Source of the DNA: Elusimicrobiaceae bacterium
GTDB taxonomy: Bacteria; Elusimicrobiota; Elusimicrobia; Elusimicrobiales; Elusimicrobiaceae
Length of the DNA stretch: 48,829 nucleotides
Reading direction: 5' to 3'
Assembly (NCBI GenBank): GCA_017417005.1
Contig: JAFQAA010000014.1
Coordinates: 1 to 48,829 of the forward strand
The notes below the pieces were generated by a model. That model was not told the DNA's origin, searched no databases, and saw only the letters and a program-made list of their open reading frames with translations. Positions 35,606-42,609 of the stretch are shown piece by piece. Made by a program: the position numbers and the translations under genes. Positions within the stretch are counted from its first letter, which is position 1; every line of letters starts with the position of its first letter.

Positions 35606-36125
35606 ATTCTTCTCCCAAAGATTTTTGTATCTTTTTAATAGCCCTATTTAAACGGGCAAGCACCGTGCCTAAGGGGCAATCAAGCACTGCGGCAATTTCC
35701 TTAAAACTTAGGTATTGGCGCAATAAAACAACTTCTTTTTGCTCAGTTGGCAAATTTTCAATAATGCTTTCAATATGGCTAAGTTCAAGTTTGCTAAAAG
35801 CTTTTTTGGAAGTTTCATCGCCCTGGTTAAGATTTAGGGCCTCCTCTTCCAAAGGAACAATTTTGCCCGCCTTTCTGTAAAAGTCCATAACTTTGTTTCT
35901 GGCAATAGTCCAAAGCCAAGCTTTAAATTTGCCTTCCTCTTTATATTTATCAATTTCTTTAAGCGCTTTTATAAAAGTTTCCTGTAAAATATCTTTAGCG
36001 CTAGCCTCATCTCTAAGGCTGTAATAAATAAAAGTAAAAAGCGTATCTTGGTATTTTTCAACAAGCAGGCTAAATTTTTCTTTATTGCCGCTTTTTACTT
36101 CTTTTATAATAAGCTCGTCTTGCAT
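35595..36125 (-). CDS. ECF RNA polymerase sigma factor (RpoE-like)
   Basis: Starting at the ATG 36125 (AAGGAAAAT upstream), the protein has 176 residues. Region 2 is visible as EKYQDTLFTFIYYSLRDEASAKDILQETF with KAWLWTIARNKVMDFYRKAG. Region 4 is the helix-turn-helix LPTEQKEVVLLRQYLSFKEIAAVLDCPLGTVLARLNRAIKKI. It is the first gene of a three-gene operon with its anti-sigma factor and a secreted Cys/His protein. A TTG start 18 bases upstream is possible but the ATG has the better ribosome-binding site. The stress signal is unknown. Confidence 0.93.
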   Translation of the reverse strand: MQDELIIKEVKSGNKEKFSLLVEKYQDTLFTFIYYSLRDEASAKDILQETFIKALKEIDKYKEEGKFKAWLWTIARNKVMDFYRKAGKIVPLEEEALNLNQGDETSKKAFSKLELSHIESIIENLPTEQKEVVLLRQYLSFKEIAAVLDCPLGTVLARLNRAIKKIQKSLGEEYAA

Positions 36126-36212
36126 ATTTTCCTTAGCCCTCAACTATATAACGCAGAAAGTTTAAAATTTATTGCATTTATTTTTATATTTTATAAAAAA
36201 TTACAATAAAAA

Positions 36213-36233
36213 ACCCCTGCTTTAGGCAGGGGT
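36213..36233 (-). terminator. Rho-independent terminator of rpmB
   Basis: ACCCCTGC (36213-36220) pairs with GCAGGGGT (36226-36233). On the minus strand the T-run TTTTTT follows, so it ends the leftward rpmB transcript. Confidence 0.85.
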
Positions 36234-36257
36234 ATAAAAAGTTTTTTACTCGCGAAC

Positions 36258-36452
36258 TTATTTTGTCGGTTTTACAACTTTACCGGACTTAATGCATTTG
36301 GAGCAAACATAAGCTGTTTGAGTTTTACCTTCAAGCACAACTTTTTGTTTATGAAGGTTGGGCTTAAAAGTTCTTTTTGTTTTCATGTGGGAATGGCTGT
36401 AAGAATTACCTGTAACAGAGCCTTTTCCGCAAATTGAGCATTTATATGACAT
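36258..36452 (-). CDS. rpmB: Ribosomal protein bL28
   Basis: bL28 of the large subunit, 64 residues, the usual length. It begins MSYKCSICGKGSVTGNSYSHS and has a CSKCIKSGKV end, giving two Cys pairs for a zinc site. TKRTFKPNLHKQKV is the conserved core. It is monocistronic, with a near-consensus promoter at 36483-36511 and its own terminator. Confidence 0.97.
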   Translation of the reverse strand: MSYKCSICGKGSVTGNSYSHSHMKTKRTFKPNLHKQKVVLEGKTQTAYVCSKCIKSGKVVKPTK

Positions 36453-36482
36453 AGTATTTCTTCCTAAACTTTAATTTTAAAT

Positions 36483-36511
36483 ATTGTAGCAAAAATTTAA
36501 GTAAGTTGCAA
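36483..36511 (-). promoter_or_regulatory. Promoter of rpmB, extended -10
   Basis: On the minus strand TTGCAA (36511-36506) and TACAAT (36488-36483) are 17 bases apart, and TGC precedes the -10. The -35 is inside the direct repeat at 36504-36556. Confidence 0.78.
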
Positions 36512-36556
36512 ATTTTACTTCGGCTTTTGGGTTATTTTTAATTTTTTAGAAATTTC
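36504..36556 (+). repeat. 53-bp direct repeat, copy 1
   Basis: The unit begins AGTTGCAAATTTTACTTCGG and ends TTTTTTAGAAATTTC. It matches 36704-36756 with a single difference (T at 36532 against C at 36732). The second half is the left arm of the structured repeat. Confidence 0.85.
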
Positions 36557-36656
36557 GGATACTCGGGACTGCCGTCCGCTCTAGGTATACCTCATTTCTA
36601 AAAGCGTTTTTTCTTTCTTTTTTTAAAGAAAAAACTAATTAAAACTATCACCAAAA
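36525..36656 (+). repeat. Structured intergenic repeat, copy B
   Basis: Same order of stems as copy A: TTTTGG/CCAAAA ends, TTTTAATT/AATTAAAA, TTTAGAAAT/ATTTCTAAA, GGAC/GTCC tip, then the TTTTTTCT/AGAAAAAA hairpin with a longer T-rich loop. The flank after it reads CAAAATCCTTGCAAAAACAT, also found beside copy C. Confidence 0.8.
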
Positions 36657-36703
36657 TCCTTGCAAAAACATTTACTATACTTTAGCAAAATTAAATAAAA
36701 AAT

Positions 36704-36756
36704 AGTTGCAAATTTTACTTCGGCTTTTGGGCTATTTTTAATTTTTTAGAAATTTC
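36704..36756 (+). repeat. 53-bp direct repeat, copy 2 with a broken structured repeat
   Basis: Copy of 36504-36556. Right after the GAAATTTC arm it loses the structured repeat and continues into module A at 36763, so it looks like a half element joined to another repeat. Confidence 0.8.
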
Positions 36757-36762
36757 TTATTA

Positions 36763-36820
36763 TTTCCCTCCCTTGATTTTTGTTTTACAAAAATTAGGGG
36801 AGGGATAAAAGGGTGGGGTA
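36763..36820 (+). repeat. Palindromic repeat, module A copy 2
   Basis: CCCTCCCTTGATTTTTG and CAAAAATTAGGGGAGGG form a hairpin, followed by GGGTGGGGTATT. It is the reverse complement of the element at 333-388. Confidence 0.6.
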
Positions 36821-36833
36821 TTAATAAATCGTC

Positions 36834-36858
36834 ATACTGAGAAGTTTTTGCTCAGTAT
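36834..36858 (+). repeat. Small palindromic repeat, module B copy 2
   Basis: ATACTGAG (36834-36841) pairs with CTCAGTAT (36851-36858) around AAGTTTTTG. Compared with 223-247 the third base pair changed from G-C to A-T. Confidence 0.6.
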
Positions 36859-36873
36859 CTCTCCTCCTATTCC

Positions 36874-37635
36874 CTAATCAAAAATAAAACTTATTTGCTC
36901 TTTTAATATTTCCCAGGCGCGCTTTATATAATTTTTTATGTTTTTAGCTAGGGAAATATCTGTTTTTTCTTCAGTTATTGGGGCGTTAAATGGTATTTTG
37001 TTTTCATTTATCAAATCAATAAGATAATTAGATGGCACAGCAAAATTTATATTTTGGTTCTCTTCACCTTTTAAAGAGGATAAAGCAATGGCTATAACCT
37101 GGCCTTCTTTATTAAAAACGGGGCTTCCGCTTGAACTTGGTGAAATAGGCGCACTTATCTGAAACCAAACAACTTCCGGCGAAACTTGGCGCACTTGCGA
37201 AATAAGCCCGTTTGTTATAGTGTTTTGCAAGCGGCGCGGATTACCGATAACACTGATTTTTTGTCCGGCAAGAACTTGGCTTGAATCGCCCAAAATTGCA
37301 TAAGGCAAATTGATATTTGGTATTTTTAACAAAGCTAGGTCAATAGCTTCCTCTTTACTTAGGGCAAGCAAAGTTGCTTCTTTAGAAACAGCTCCGTTTT
37401 TAAAAGTAAAATTTACCAAAAGAGCATCTTTTACCACATGGCCGGCGGTGGCAACAAGGCCGCTAGAATCAATAATAAACCCTGTTCCGTTATAAATGTT
37501 GCCGTCTTTTTTTAAAACATTTACGCTAACAATGCTATCCCCATAAAGCTCTGCAATTTGTATATAAGATTTGCCCTTGGCAAAAGCAGCAAGTGTAAGT
37601 ATTATAAATAAAAGAAAAGTTGAAAATTTTTTCAT
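36874..37635 (-). CDS. Secreted trypsin-like serine protease (S1C/HtrA-like, no PDZ)
   Basis: This 253-residue protein has a signal peptide (MKKFSTFLLFIILTLAAFA) and a trypsin-type protease domain. The catalytic triad is His66 (VATAGHVVKD), Asp99 (AIDLALLKI) and Ser169 in SPSSSGSPVF, where the usual GNSGGP is changed to SSSGSP. The strand GTGFIIDSSG precedes the histidine. Unlike HtrA/DegP it lacks a PDZ domain and ends in a short helical tail after residue 215. It is flanked by repeats on both sides and appears monocistronic. The substrate is unknown. Confidence 0.87.
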   Translation of the reverse strand: MKKFSTFLLFIILTLAAFAKGKSYIQIAELYGDSIVSVNVLKKDGNIYNGTGFIIDSSGLVATAGHVVKDALLVNFTFKNGAVSKEATLLALSKEEAIDLALLKIPNINLPYAILGDSSQVLAGQKISVIGNPRRLQNTITNGLISQVRQVSPEVVWFQISAPISPSSSGSPVFNKEGQVIAIALSSLKGEENQNINFAVPSNYLIDLINENKIPFNAPITEEKTDISLAKNIKNYIKRAWEILKEQISFIFD

Positions 37636-37857
37636 ATTATTAAAACAGGATATATTTTTTGCAAATATTTTTGGGTAAATTTTAATTAATTAAAACCCAG
37701 CAAATATTTTTGCAAAGATTTTGATGATAATTTTAATTAGTTTTTTCTTTAGAAAAAACGCTTTTAGAAATGAGGTATACCGCGAGGGGATGAGAGTCCC
37801 GAGTATCCGAAATTTCTAAAAAATTAAAATTAGCCCAAAATCTGTAGCAAAAAATAT
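37636..37857. other. Spacer between protease start and tRNA-Thr
   Basis: The stretch holds GCAAATATTTTTG twice (about 37661 and 37700) around the palindrome TTTTAATTAATTAAAA, and then the structured repeat copy C (37719-37840). No gene is seen. Confidence 0.6.
37719..37840 (-). repeat. Structured intergenic repeat, copy C
   Basis: Reverse-complement orientation. Read on the minus strand it shows TTTTGG, TTTTAATT, TTTAGAAAT, GGATAC, GGGA/TCCC, GTATACC, ATTTCTAAA, TTTTTTCT/AGAAAAAA and AATTAAAA, as in copies A and B, with changed loop bases (GGGACTCTCATCCC). Confidence 0.8.
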
Positions 37858-37929
37858 AGCCGAGGATGGGATTTGAACCCACAACCTACGGTTTACAAAA
37901 CCGTTGCTCAACCATTGAGCTACCTCGGC
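37858..37929 (-). tRNA. tRNA-Thr (anticodon TGT)
   Basis: The minus strand folds into a full cloverleaf: acceptor GCCGAGG/CCTCGGC, D arm GCTC/GAGC, anticodon stem ACGGT/ACCGT with loop TTTGTAA (anticodon TGT, reading ACA), T arm with GGTTCAAATCC loop. The CCA end is not encoded (ATA follows the discriminator T). Confidence 0.95.
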
Positions 37930-37952
37930 ATAATAAATCAAACTTATACTAA

Positions 37953-37981
37953 ATTATAGCAATTTTATTGTTGTAGAGCAA
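37953..37981 (-). promoter_or_regulatory. Promoter of tRNA-Thr, extended -10
   Basis: On the minus strand TTGCTC (37981-37976) and TATAAT (37958-37953) are 17 bases apart, and TGC precedes the -10. Confidence 0.75.
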
Positions 37982-37985
37982 ATAT

Positions 37986-39140
37986 CTATTTTGTATAAGG
38001 TGCGCTGAAAGAGCGAAACTCCAAAGTTTCGTTTATATTTTTAAACAGCCAGCCTTTTTGGTTATCGTCGTATAAAGAATCAAAATCTTTAAAATTATTT
38101 TTCATCGCGGCTTGCAAATTGGCATACATATTCTTTTTATCTTTTTTCGCCGTCCAGTAATAGCCTGCCGTGTTTATTAAAGTTGTGGGTGCTTTGGGGG
38201 CAAGTTTTAAAGAAGTATCCAAATCTTTTTTTGCCTCTTTAAAGTTTTTTAATTTCATTTTAGAGTAGGCTCTGTTATTATAAGGCACAGCCCATTTGGG
38301 CGCAAGTTCTATTGCTTTATTATAATCTTTTATGGCTGCGGGCCAATCTTTTAATCTTTCATAGGCAATACCGCGCCTATTATAAGCGGCAGCATCGGGG
38401 GAAAGTTCTATTAAAGCGGTATAATCTTTAATAACTTCCTCATCTAAATCAATTTCTTTAAATGCGTTGGCCCGTGCTTTTAAAGCGGGGATATTGTTTG
38501 GCTCTTGATTTAAAATGTGGCTAAAATAGCTGATAGCTTCGTCATAAAATTCTATATCAGTATTTATTTTGCCAAGATAGAATAAAACTTGCGTATTGTT
38601 TGGGTTTTGCTGCAAAAGTTCTTCCAGCAAAGTTGCAGCCACGCGGTAATTGTGAAGTTCATAATTAGCCTTTGCCTGTAAAAATTTGGTATCGGTTTTT
38701 TTAACTTTTTCAAAATCATTTAAGGCAAGTTTATATTTACCTGTTTGCATATAACAAGTGGCGCGTTTTAAATAAAAATCTTCAAAATCTCTTTTAAGGC
38801 TGATAGCTTTTGTTAGGTCTTCCATAGCGGGCGAATAACTGCCCTGTTCCATATAAATTAAAGCTCTTGCATAGTATTTAAAGGGGTCTTTGGGGGTTAA
38901 TTTAATTGTACTTGTGTAATCTTCAATGGCTTTTTTATAGCGTTTTTGTTTTTTATAGACATCGCCTCTTTGGTGATAGGCTAAAGCCCAGCGCGGTGCT
39001 TTATTAATAGCTTTTGTATAAAGTTTAATTTTTTCCGGCAAGGAAGATTCTTTGCCTGCCTTATCATAAAAATATCTTGCGCTTTGGGCAAAAAGCGCAG
39101 GCGAAAGAAAAATTAAAAATAGGAATAAATACTTTTTCAT
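37986..39140 (-). CDS. Secreted tetratricopeptide repeat protein
   Basis: This 384-residue protein has a signal peptide (MKKYLFLFLIFLSPALFAQ) followed by TPR units from about residue 25 to 330, such as WALAYHQRGDVYKKQKRYKK, PFKYYARALIYMEQGSYSPA, and AAYNRRGIAYERLKDWPAAI. Such repeats bind partner proteins, probably in the periplasm. The stop of the upstream gene is one base from its start codon, so it is the last gene of the operon beginning at 41816. No enzymatic domain is visible. Confidence 0.9.
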   Translation of the reverse strand: MKKYLFLFLIFLSPALFAQSARYFYDKAGKESSLPEKIKLYTKAINKAPRWALAYHQRGDVYKKQKRYKKAIEDYTSTIKLTPKDPFKYYARALIYMEQGSYSPAMEDLTKAISLKRDFEDFYLKRATCYMQTGKYKLALNDFEKVKKTDTKFLQAKANYELHNYRVAATLLEELLQQNPNNTQVLFYLGKINTDIEFYDEAISYFSHILNQEPNNIPALKARANAFKEIDLDEEVIKDYTALIELSPDAAAYNRRGIAYERLKDWPAAIKDYNKAIELAPKWAVPYNNRAYSKMKLKNFKEAKKDLDTSLKLAPKAPTTLINTAGYYWTAKKDKKNMYANLQAAMKNNFKDFDSLYDDNQKGWLFKNINETLEFRSFSAPYTK

Positions 39141-39141
39141 C

Positions 39142-39954
39142 TTACATTAAACACAAAACAAACAAGGTTTGTAAAAGCAAAATACCAATACCTAAAAATA
39201 CCCCAAGCCACAAAACTATTTTAGTAAATAAAGTTAAATTTAAAACTATGGCAACAAACAAACTTGTTCTTGCTGAAATTAGGGCAAAAGCTTCTGTTTT
39301 ATTTTTTATTGCGCCAAAACTTCTTATAATAAAATGTCTAGCAAAAAATAAGACGGAAGTTATTATCCCTATTGCCACAAAACCAAGGGCTGTTTTTTGG
39401 GCGTATTTTCTAATTTTATAATTAAAATCGTTAAAAGCCTGGCCTACTAAATTTGAAAGTTCTTTTTTGGAAAACATTTCAAAGGAAAGGCTATTTATTT
39501 TATTTTCAATAGAGCCTTTTAAGCTATTTAAAGCCTGGCGTATAAGTAAGCTGAAGTTTTGGGAAAAAACTTTTAAACTTGCCACCAGCCCCATAAAAAG
39601 CCCGTAAATTATGCCCAAAAATAAAAAGAAACCAAAGTTGATAATACCAAAAACTATTTTAAACCAAAGAGGCGTATAATAGCTGGAAATAAGAGCATCA
39701 AAAACAAAATATCCACCGATTAAAAATAGTATTGTCGGCACGATAAGCCAAGGTAGCATAACTTTTATACTTTTTGAAAGCATCTTTGTAAAATCTTGCG
39801 CTACTTTTTGTTCGTTTGTTTGTTTATGATAATGCTTTCTGCGGAAAAATCTTTTTACCGCGGGTACTTTTTTTTGTTCTTGCACTGGGACAAGGGGCGT
39901 ATTTTCTGCTTTTTTAATTTGTTTTATTTTATTATTTTTCTTTTCTTCTTGCAT
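39142..39954 (-). CDS. Multi-pass membrane protein of unknown function
   Basis: This 270-residue protein is not recognised. A basic, hydrophilic N-terminus (about 1-62, with KRFFRRKHYHKQ) precedes hydrophobic segments at about 67-87, 98-125, 193-213 and 228-270, which gives four or five TM helices. The region between (about 130-190) is amphipathic. It is 9 bases after the M20 peptidase gene and one base before the TPR gene, so the three proteins may work together. Confidence 0.75.
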   Translation of the reverse strand: MQEEKKNNKIKQIKKAENTPLVPVQEQKKVPAVKRFFRRKHYHKQTNEQKVAQDFTKMLSKSIKVMLPWLIVPTILFLIGGYFVFDALISSYYTPLWFKIVFGIINFGFFLFLGIIYGLFMGLVASLKVFSQNFSLLIRQALNSLKGSIENKINSLSFEMFSKKELSNLVGQAFNDFNYKIRKYAQKTALGFVAIGIITSVLFFARHFIIRSFGAIKNKTEAFALISARTSLFVAIVLNLTLFTKIVLWLGVFLGIGILLLQTLFVLCLM

Positions 39955-39963
39955 AAAGAACCT

Positions 39964-41388
39964 CTATTTTTTCTGTGCGGCAAAATCTAAAATAATTGCC
40001 AGCGTTAATTTCAGTTGTTGGTAAAAATCTTCTAAGGAAATATTTTCGTTACTTTGGTGCGGACCGCCACTTTCGCCCGAATTTATAAGCGGGCCAATGC
40101 CATAAGTTTTAATGCCGTGGCGTCTTAAAACTTCACTTTCGCTAGAGGCTGGGCTCATAGCCTGCAAAGTTAAGGTGCCCGGCAAAGTTTTTTCCACAGA
40201 ATTTTTTATTGATTTAAAAAGTTCATCTTCCTGTTCTTGCACCTGAGGAAAGGGCATTTCCGGTTTTTCAATAATTGATAAAATAATATCCTCATCTTCC
40301 TTAAAAAGATTATTTATTTCTTCAAAAAATTTATCGGGTGAGACCCACGGCAAAAGACGGCAATTTAAAACGGCACTTGCCTTAGTTTGAACGGAGTTTG
40401 CCTCGCTTCCGCCACTTAAAACGCTGGGAGTTATGGTGTTTACAAGTTGAGTTTTAAAAAAGTCATCTTCCATAATAATATTTGCGGCTTGGGTGGCAAG
40501 TTTTTCATCTTTGCCAAGTAGCATATCAATAGTTGTTTTTGCATCGTCATCTTGTAAAGGATAAATTTGTTTAAAAAAGTTTTTTGTCCACGCGGTTATT
40601 TGCGGTTCTTGTTTATGATTTTCTATAGTTTGTAAAGCTTGGGAAAGTTTATAAATAGCATTTTCTTGGTTTGGGGTAGTTGCGCTGTGGCCTTCTTCGC
40701 CAATGGCACTTACCAGAATATCCATATACATTTTTGAAGCACTTTCAACAAAAAAGATATCTTTGCCACTTTCGCCTTTAATTAGACCGCCCCCTTCGTT
40801 TAAGGCATATCCGGCTTTAAGTTTGCTCGGGTATTTATCAAAAAGATATTTTAGGCCTTTTTCGCCGGTGGCCTCTTCGTCTGCGGTAAAAACAAAAATA
40901 ATATCTCTGTTTAAAGCAATATTGTTTTGTTTAAGCCAAGTTAAAATAGTTAGGTTTATGGCCGCATAATTTTTTGCATCGCTTGAGCCAAGGCCATAAA
41001 CTTTGCCATCTTTTATAAGGGCTTGTGTGGGTGGTGTTTGCCAGTTATCAGCAATAGCGGCCGTATCTAAATGGGCAATTAAAATAAGGGGTTCTAAAGG
41101 GGTTTTGGTATCCGCTTTTAAAGTGGCAATTAAATTTGCTCTTGGTTTTTCCATACGATAAATCTGCCAATTAATTTTATTTTGTATGAGATTTTTATAG
41201 ATATAGCGCTGGGCTAAAATTTCTTTTGGTTCCGGTTGGGCGGTATCAATATTTATCAAATTGACAAGGTGGTTTAAAGCTTGGGCGTTCAGGTTTTCAT
41301 AGTTTGGCGTTGGTTCTTGCGCAAAAATAAAACAATTGAAACCAAGCAGGGCGGATAATAAAACTGATAATGGAATAGCTTTTTTCAT
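39964..41388 (-). CDS. Exported M20-family metallopeptidase
   Basis: This 474-residue protein has a signal peptide (MKKAIPLSVLLSALLGFNCFIFA). The M20 dizinc core is clear: LIAHLDTAAI (first ligands), LGSSDAKNYAAI with the bridging Asp, and FVFTADEEATGEKG with the catalytic Glu pair. The lid domain includes HSATTPNQENAIYKL, and the C-terminal catalytic half has SGGSEANSVQTKA and SPASSESEVLRRHG. It overlaps the DUF192 gene by 4 bases (ATGA). It probably cleaves peptides in the periplasm; carboxypeptidase or deacetylase activity cannot be separated here. Confidence 0.92.
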   Translation of the reverse strand: MKKAIPLSVLLSALLGFNCFIFAQEPTPNYENLNAQALNHLVNLINIDTAQPEPKEILAQRYIYKNLIQNKINWQIYRMEKPRANLIATLKADTKTPLEPLILIAHLDTAAIADNWQTPPTQALIKDGKVYGLGSSDAKNYAAINLTILTWLKQNNIALNRDIIFVFTADEEATGEKGLKYLFDKYPSKLKAGYALNEGGGLIKGESGKDIFFVESASKMYMDILVSAIGEEGHSATTPNQENAIYKLSQALQTIENHKQEPQITAWTKNFFKQIYPLQDDDAKTTIDMLLGKDEKLATQAANIIMEDDFFKTQLVNTITPSVLSGGSEANSVQTKASAVLNCRLLPWVSPDKFFEEINNLFKEDEDIILSIIEKPEMPFPQVQEQEDELFKSIKNSVEKTLPGTLTLQAMSPASSESEVLRRHGIKTYGIGPLINSGESGGPHQSNENISLEDFYQQLKLTLAIILDFAAQKK

Positions 41389-41816
41389 TTTATTTTTAGG
41401 ATTAACCTATCCCCCGCTTTAAGATTATATTTATCTGCAAGGCCGGCGTTTATTTCCAAAACATATTTGCCAAAACCGGCAATTTGGGCAATTTCTTCTT
41501 CCGGTGCGCCTATATAAGAATGTGGCACCTCTTTAGCAATACTTGTAATCTCGCCTGTTGAATCAATAAACACCATATCCAAATCTATAAGGGTATTTTT
41601 CATCCAAAAAAGGCGGATATCATCTTTTGGAAAAACAAATAACATACCCTCATTTTCGACAAGATATTGCCTAAACATAAGGCCACGCTCGGTTTCTTCT
41701 TCTGTTTTGGCAAGTTCTACTTTTATAACCTTACCATTAGGCAAAAGGATTTGATTGTGAACGCAACCAAGCAATATAAAAGCACAAATTAAAATAGATA
41801 GTAAAACCCTATACAT
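41385..41816 (-). CDS. DUF192 family lipoprotein
   Basis: This 143-residue protein has lipobox AFILLGCVHNQ (Cys18) and the DUF192 pattern: VELAKTEEETERGLMFRQYL, GMLFVFPKDDIRLFWMKNTLIDLDMVFID, and a C-terminal VLEINAGLADKYNLKAGDRL. The function of the family is not known, but members are often small secreted proteins. It is the first gene of the operon ending at 37986. Its ATG has no Shine-Dalgarno site. Confidence 0.9.
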   Translation of the reverse strand: MYRVLLSILICAFILLGCVHNQILLPNGKVIKVELAKTEEETERGLMFRQYLVENEGMLFVFPKDDIRLFWMKNTLIDLDMVFIDSTGEITSIAKEVPHSYIGAPEEEIAQIAGFGKYVLEINAGLADKYNLKAGDRLILKIK

Positions 41817-41899
41817 ACTTATAGTTTACTAAAAAAACACAAAAGGGGGTTGATTTTTCTTAATAAATTAATAAAATATAAGTATTGGAGGTTTCTGAT

Positions 41900-42553
41900 A
41901 TGGAAAATTTTAAACACTATTTTATATCCTTTTTGTTCTTATTTGTTTTCGCTGTTTTATCTTATGCGCAAACGGTTAGATATGTTGCTTATTTCCCAGT
42001 GCCTTATGTCTCTCACCAAACTATTCAAGCCGATAAATCCCTTTTTGCCGGTAAAGATGGCGCAAAAGTTGAGGTAGCAGGGAATTTCCAAGCGAACAAT
42101 CTAAATACAAGTAGAGATTTGGAATTAAAAAGCACCGCTGCATCTTCGTTTAATGTAAAAGAACTTAATGTGGGCACTCTTGACTCCGGTTTTGGGGATA
42201 CTGCTTGGGTTGCCTCTGGCGATTTTGTTGTGGATAAAGAAGATGGAAAAATAATTTTGCAGAACCTTCCGACCCCGTATTCAACAGGAGCGGTAAATGC
42301 TAATGAAGTAAAGGCAGATGAGCAATTAGATATTAAAAATATATTATGGAAAGGCACCGGTACTGGCGACGATTCTGAGTATGATGGTTTTAAAAGGGGA
42401 AATATAAGTTTTAGTACTACTGCATTACATAGCAATCATCCTGGATTTCCGATGGAAACTAAGAGGTTATGTTGGGTTCCGTTAAGATTAAAAGGCAGCT
42501 ATGAATACCAATATTATTTAATTGCGGTTAACTCTAGCACTTGCCCTAACTAA
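41900..42553 (+). CDS. Secreted protein of unknown function
   Basis: From the ATG at 41900 (GGAGG 8 bases upstream) the protein has 217 residues. An N-terminal signal peptide ends near SYAQ. The mature start TVRYVAYFPVPYVSHQTIQ is striking and unlike any family I recognise. The middle (about 55-150) is rich in beta-turn residues with strands like KVEVAGNFQANNLNTSRDLE and may form a repetitive beta structure. Two cysteines near the end (LCWVPLRLKG and SSTCPN) could form a disulfide. It is monocistronic, ending in a strong terminator. Confidence 0.78.
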   Translation: MENFKHYFISFLFLFVFAVLSYAQTVRYVAYFPVPYVSHQTIQADKSLFAGKDGAKVEVAGNFQANNLNTSRDLELKSTAASSFNVKELNVGTLDSGFGDTAWVASGDFVVDKEDGKIILQNLPTPYSTGAVNANEVKADEQLDIKNILWKGTGTGDDSEYDGFKRGNISFSTTALHSNHPGFPMETKRLCWVPLRLKGSYEYQYYLIAVNSSTCPN

Positions 42554-42578
42554 TTGTTATTTTGTTTTTTAGCTTAAT

Positions 42579-42609
42579 AAAAAACCTGTCTTTTATAAGA
42601 CAGGTTTTT
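42579..42609. terminator. Bidirectional terminator overlapping the spoIID-like stop
   Basis: AACCTGTCTT pairs with AAGACAGGTT around TTAT, with A-runs and T-runs on both sides. The stop codon and last codons (KKPVL) of the leftward TPR-SpoIID gene lie inside the stem. It also ends the rightward gene at 42553. Confidence 0.85.

Larger units (their letters stand above)
36453..36873. other. Repeat-rich spacer between rpmB and the protease gene
   Basis: No gene is credible. The spacer holds the rpmB promoter, a full structured repeat (36525-36656), a 53-bp direct repeat (36504-36556 and 36704-36756), and modules A (36763-36820) and B (36834-36858). Confidence 0.75.

Noticed and set aside
36126-36143. 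TTG start of the sigma factor
   Set aside because: The ATG at 36125 has an AAGGAA site at the right distance; the TTG has none.
22265-37840. CRISPR array or repeat-spacer locus
   Set aside because: The repeats are few, scattered over 15 kb, in both orientations and have no uniform spacers or cas genes.
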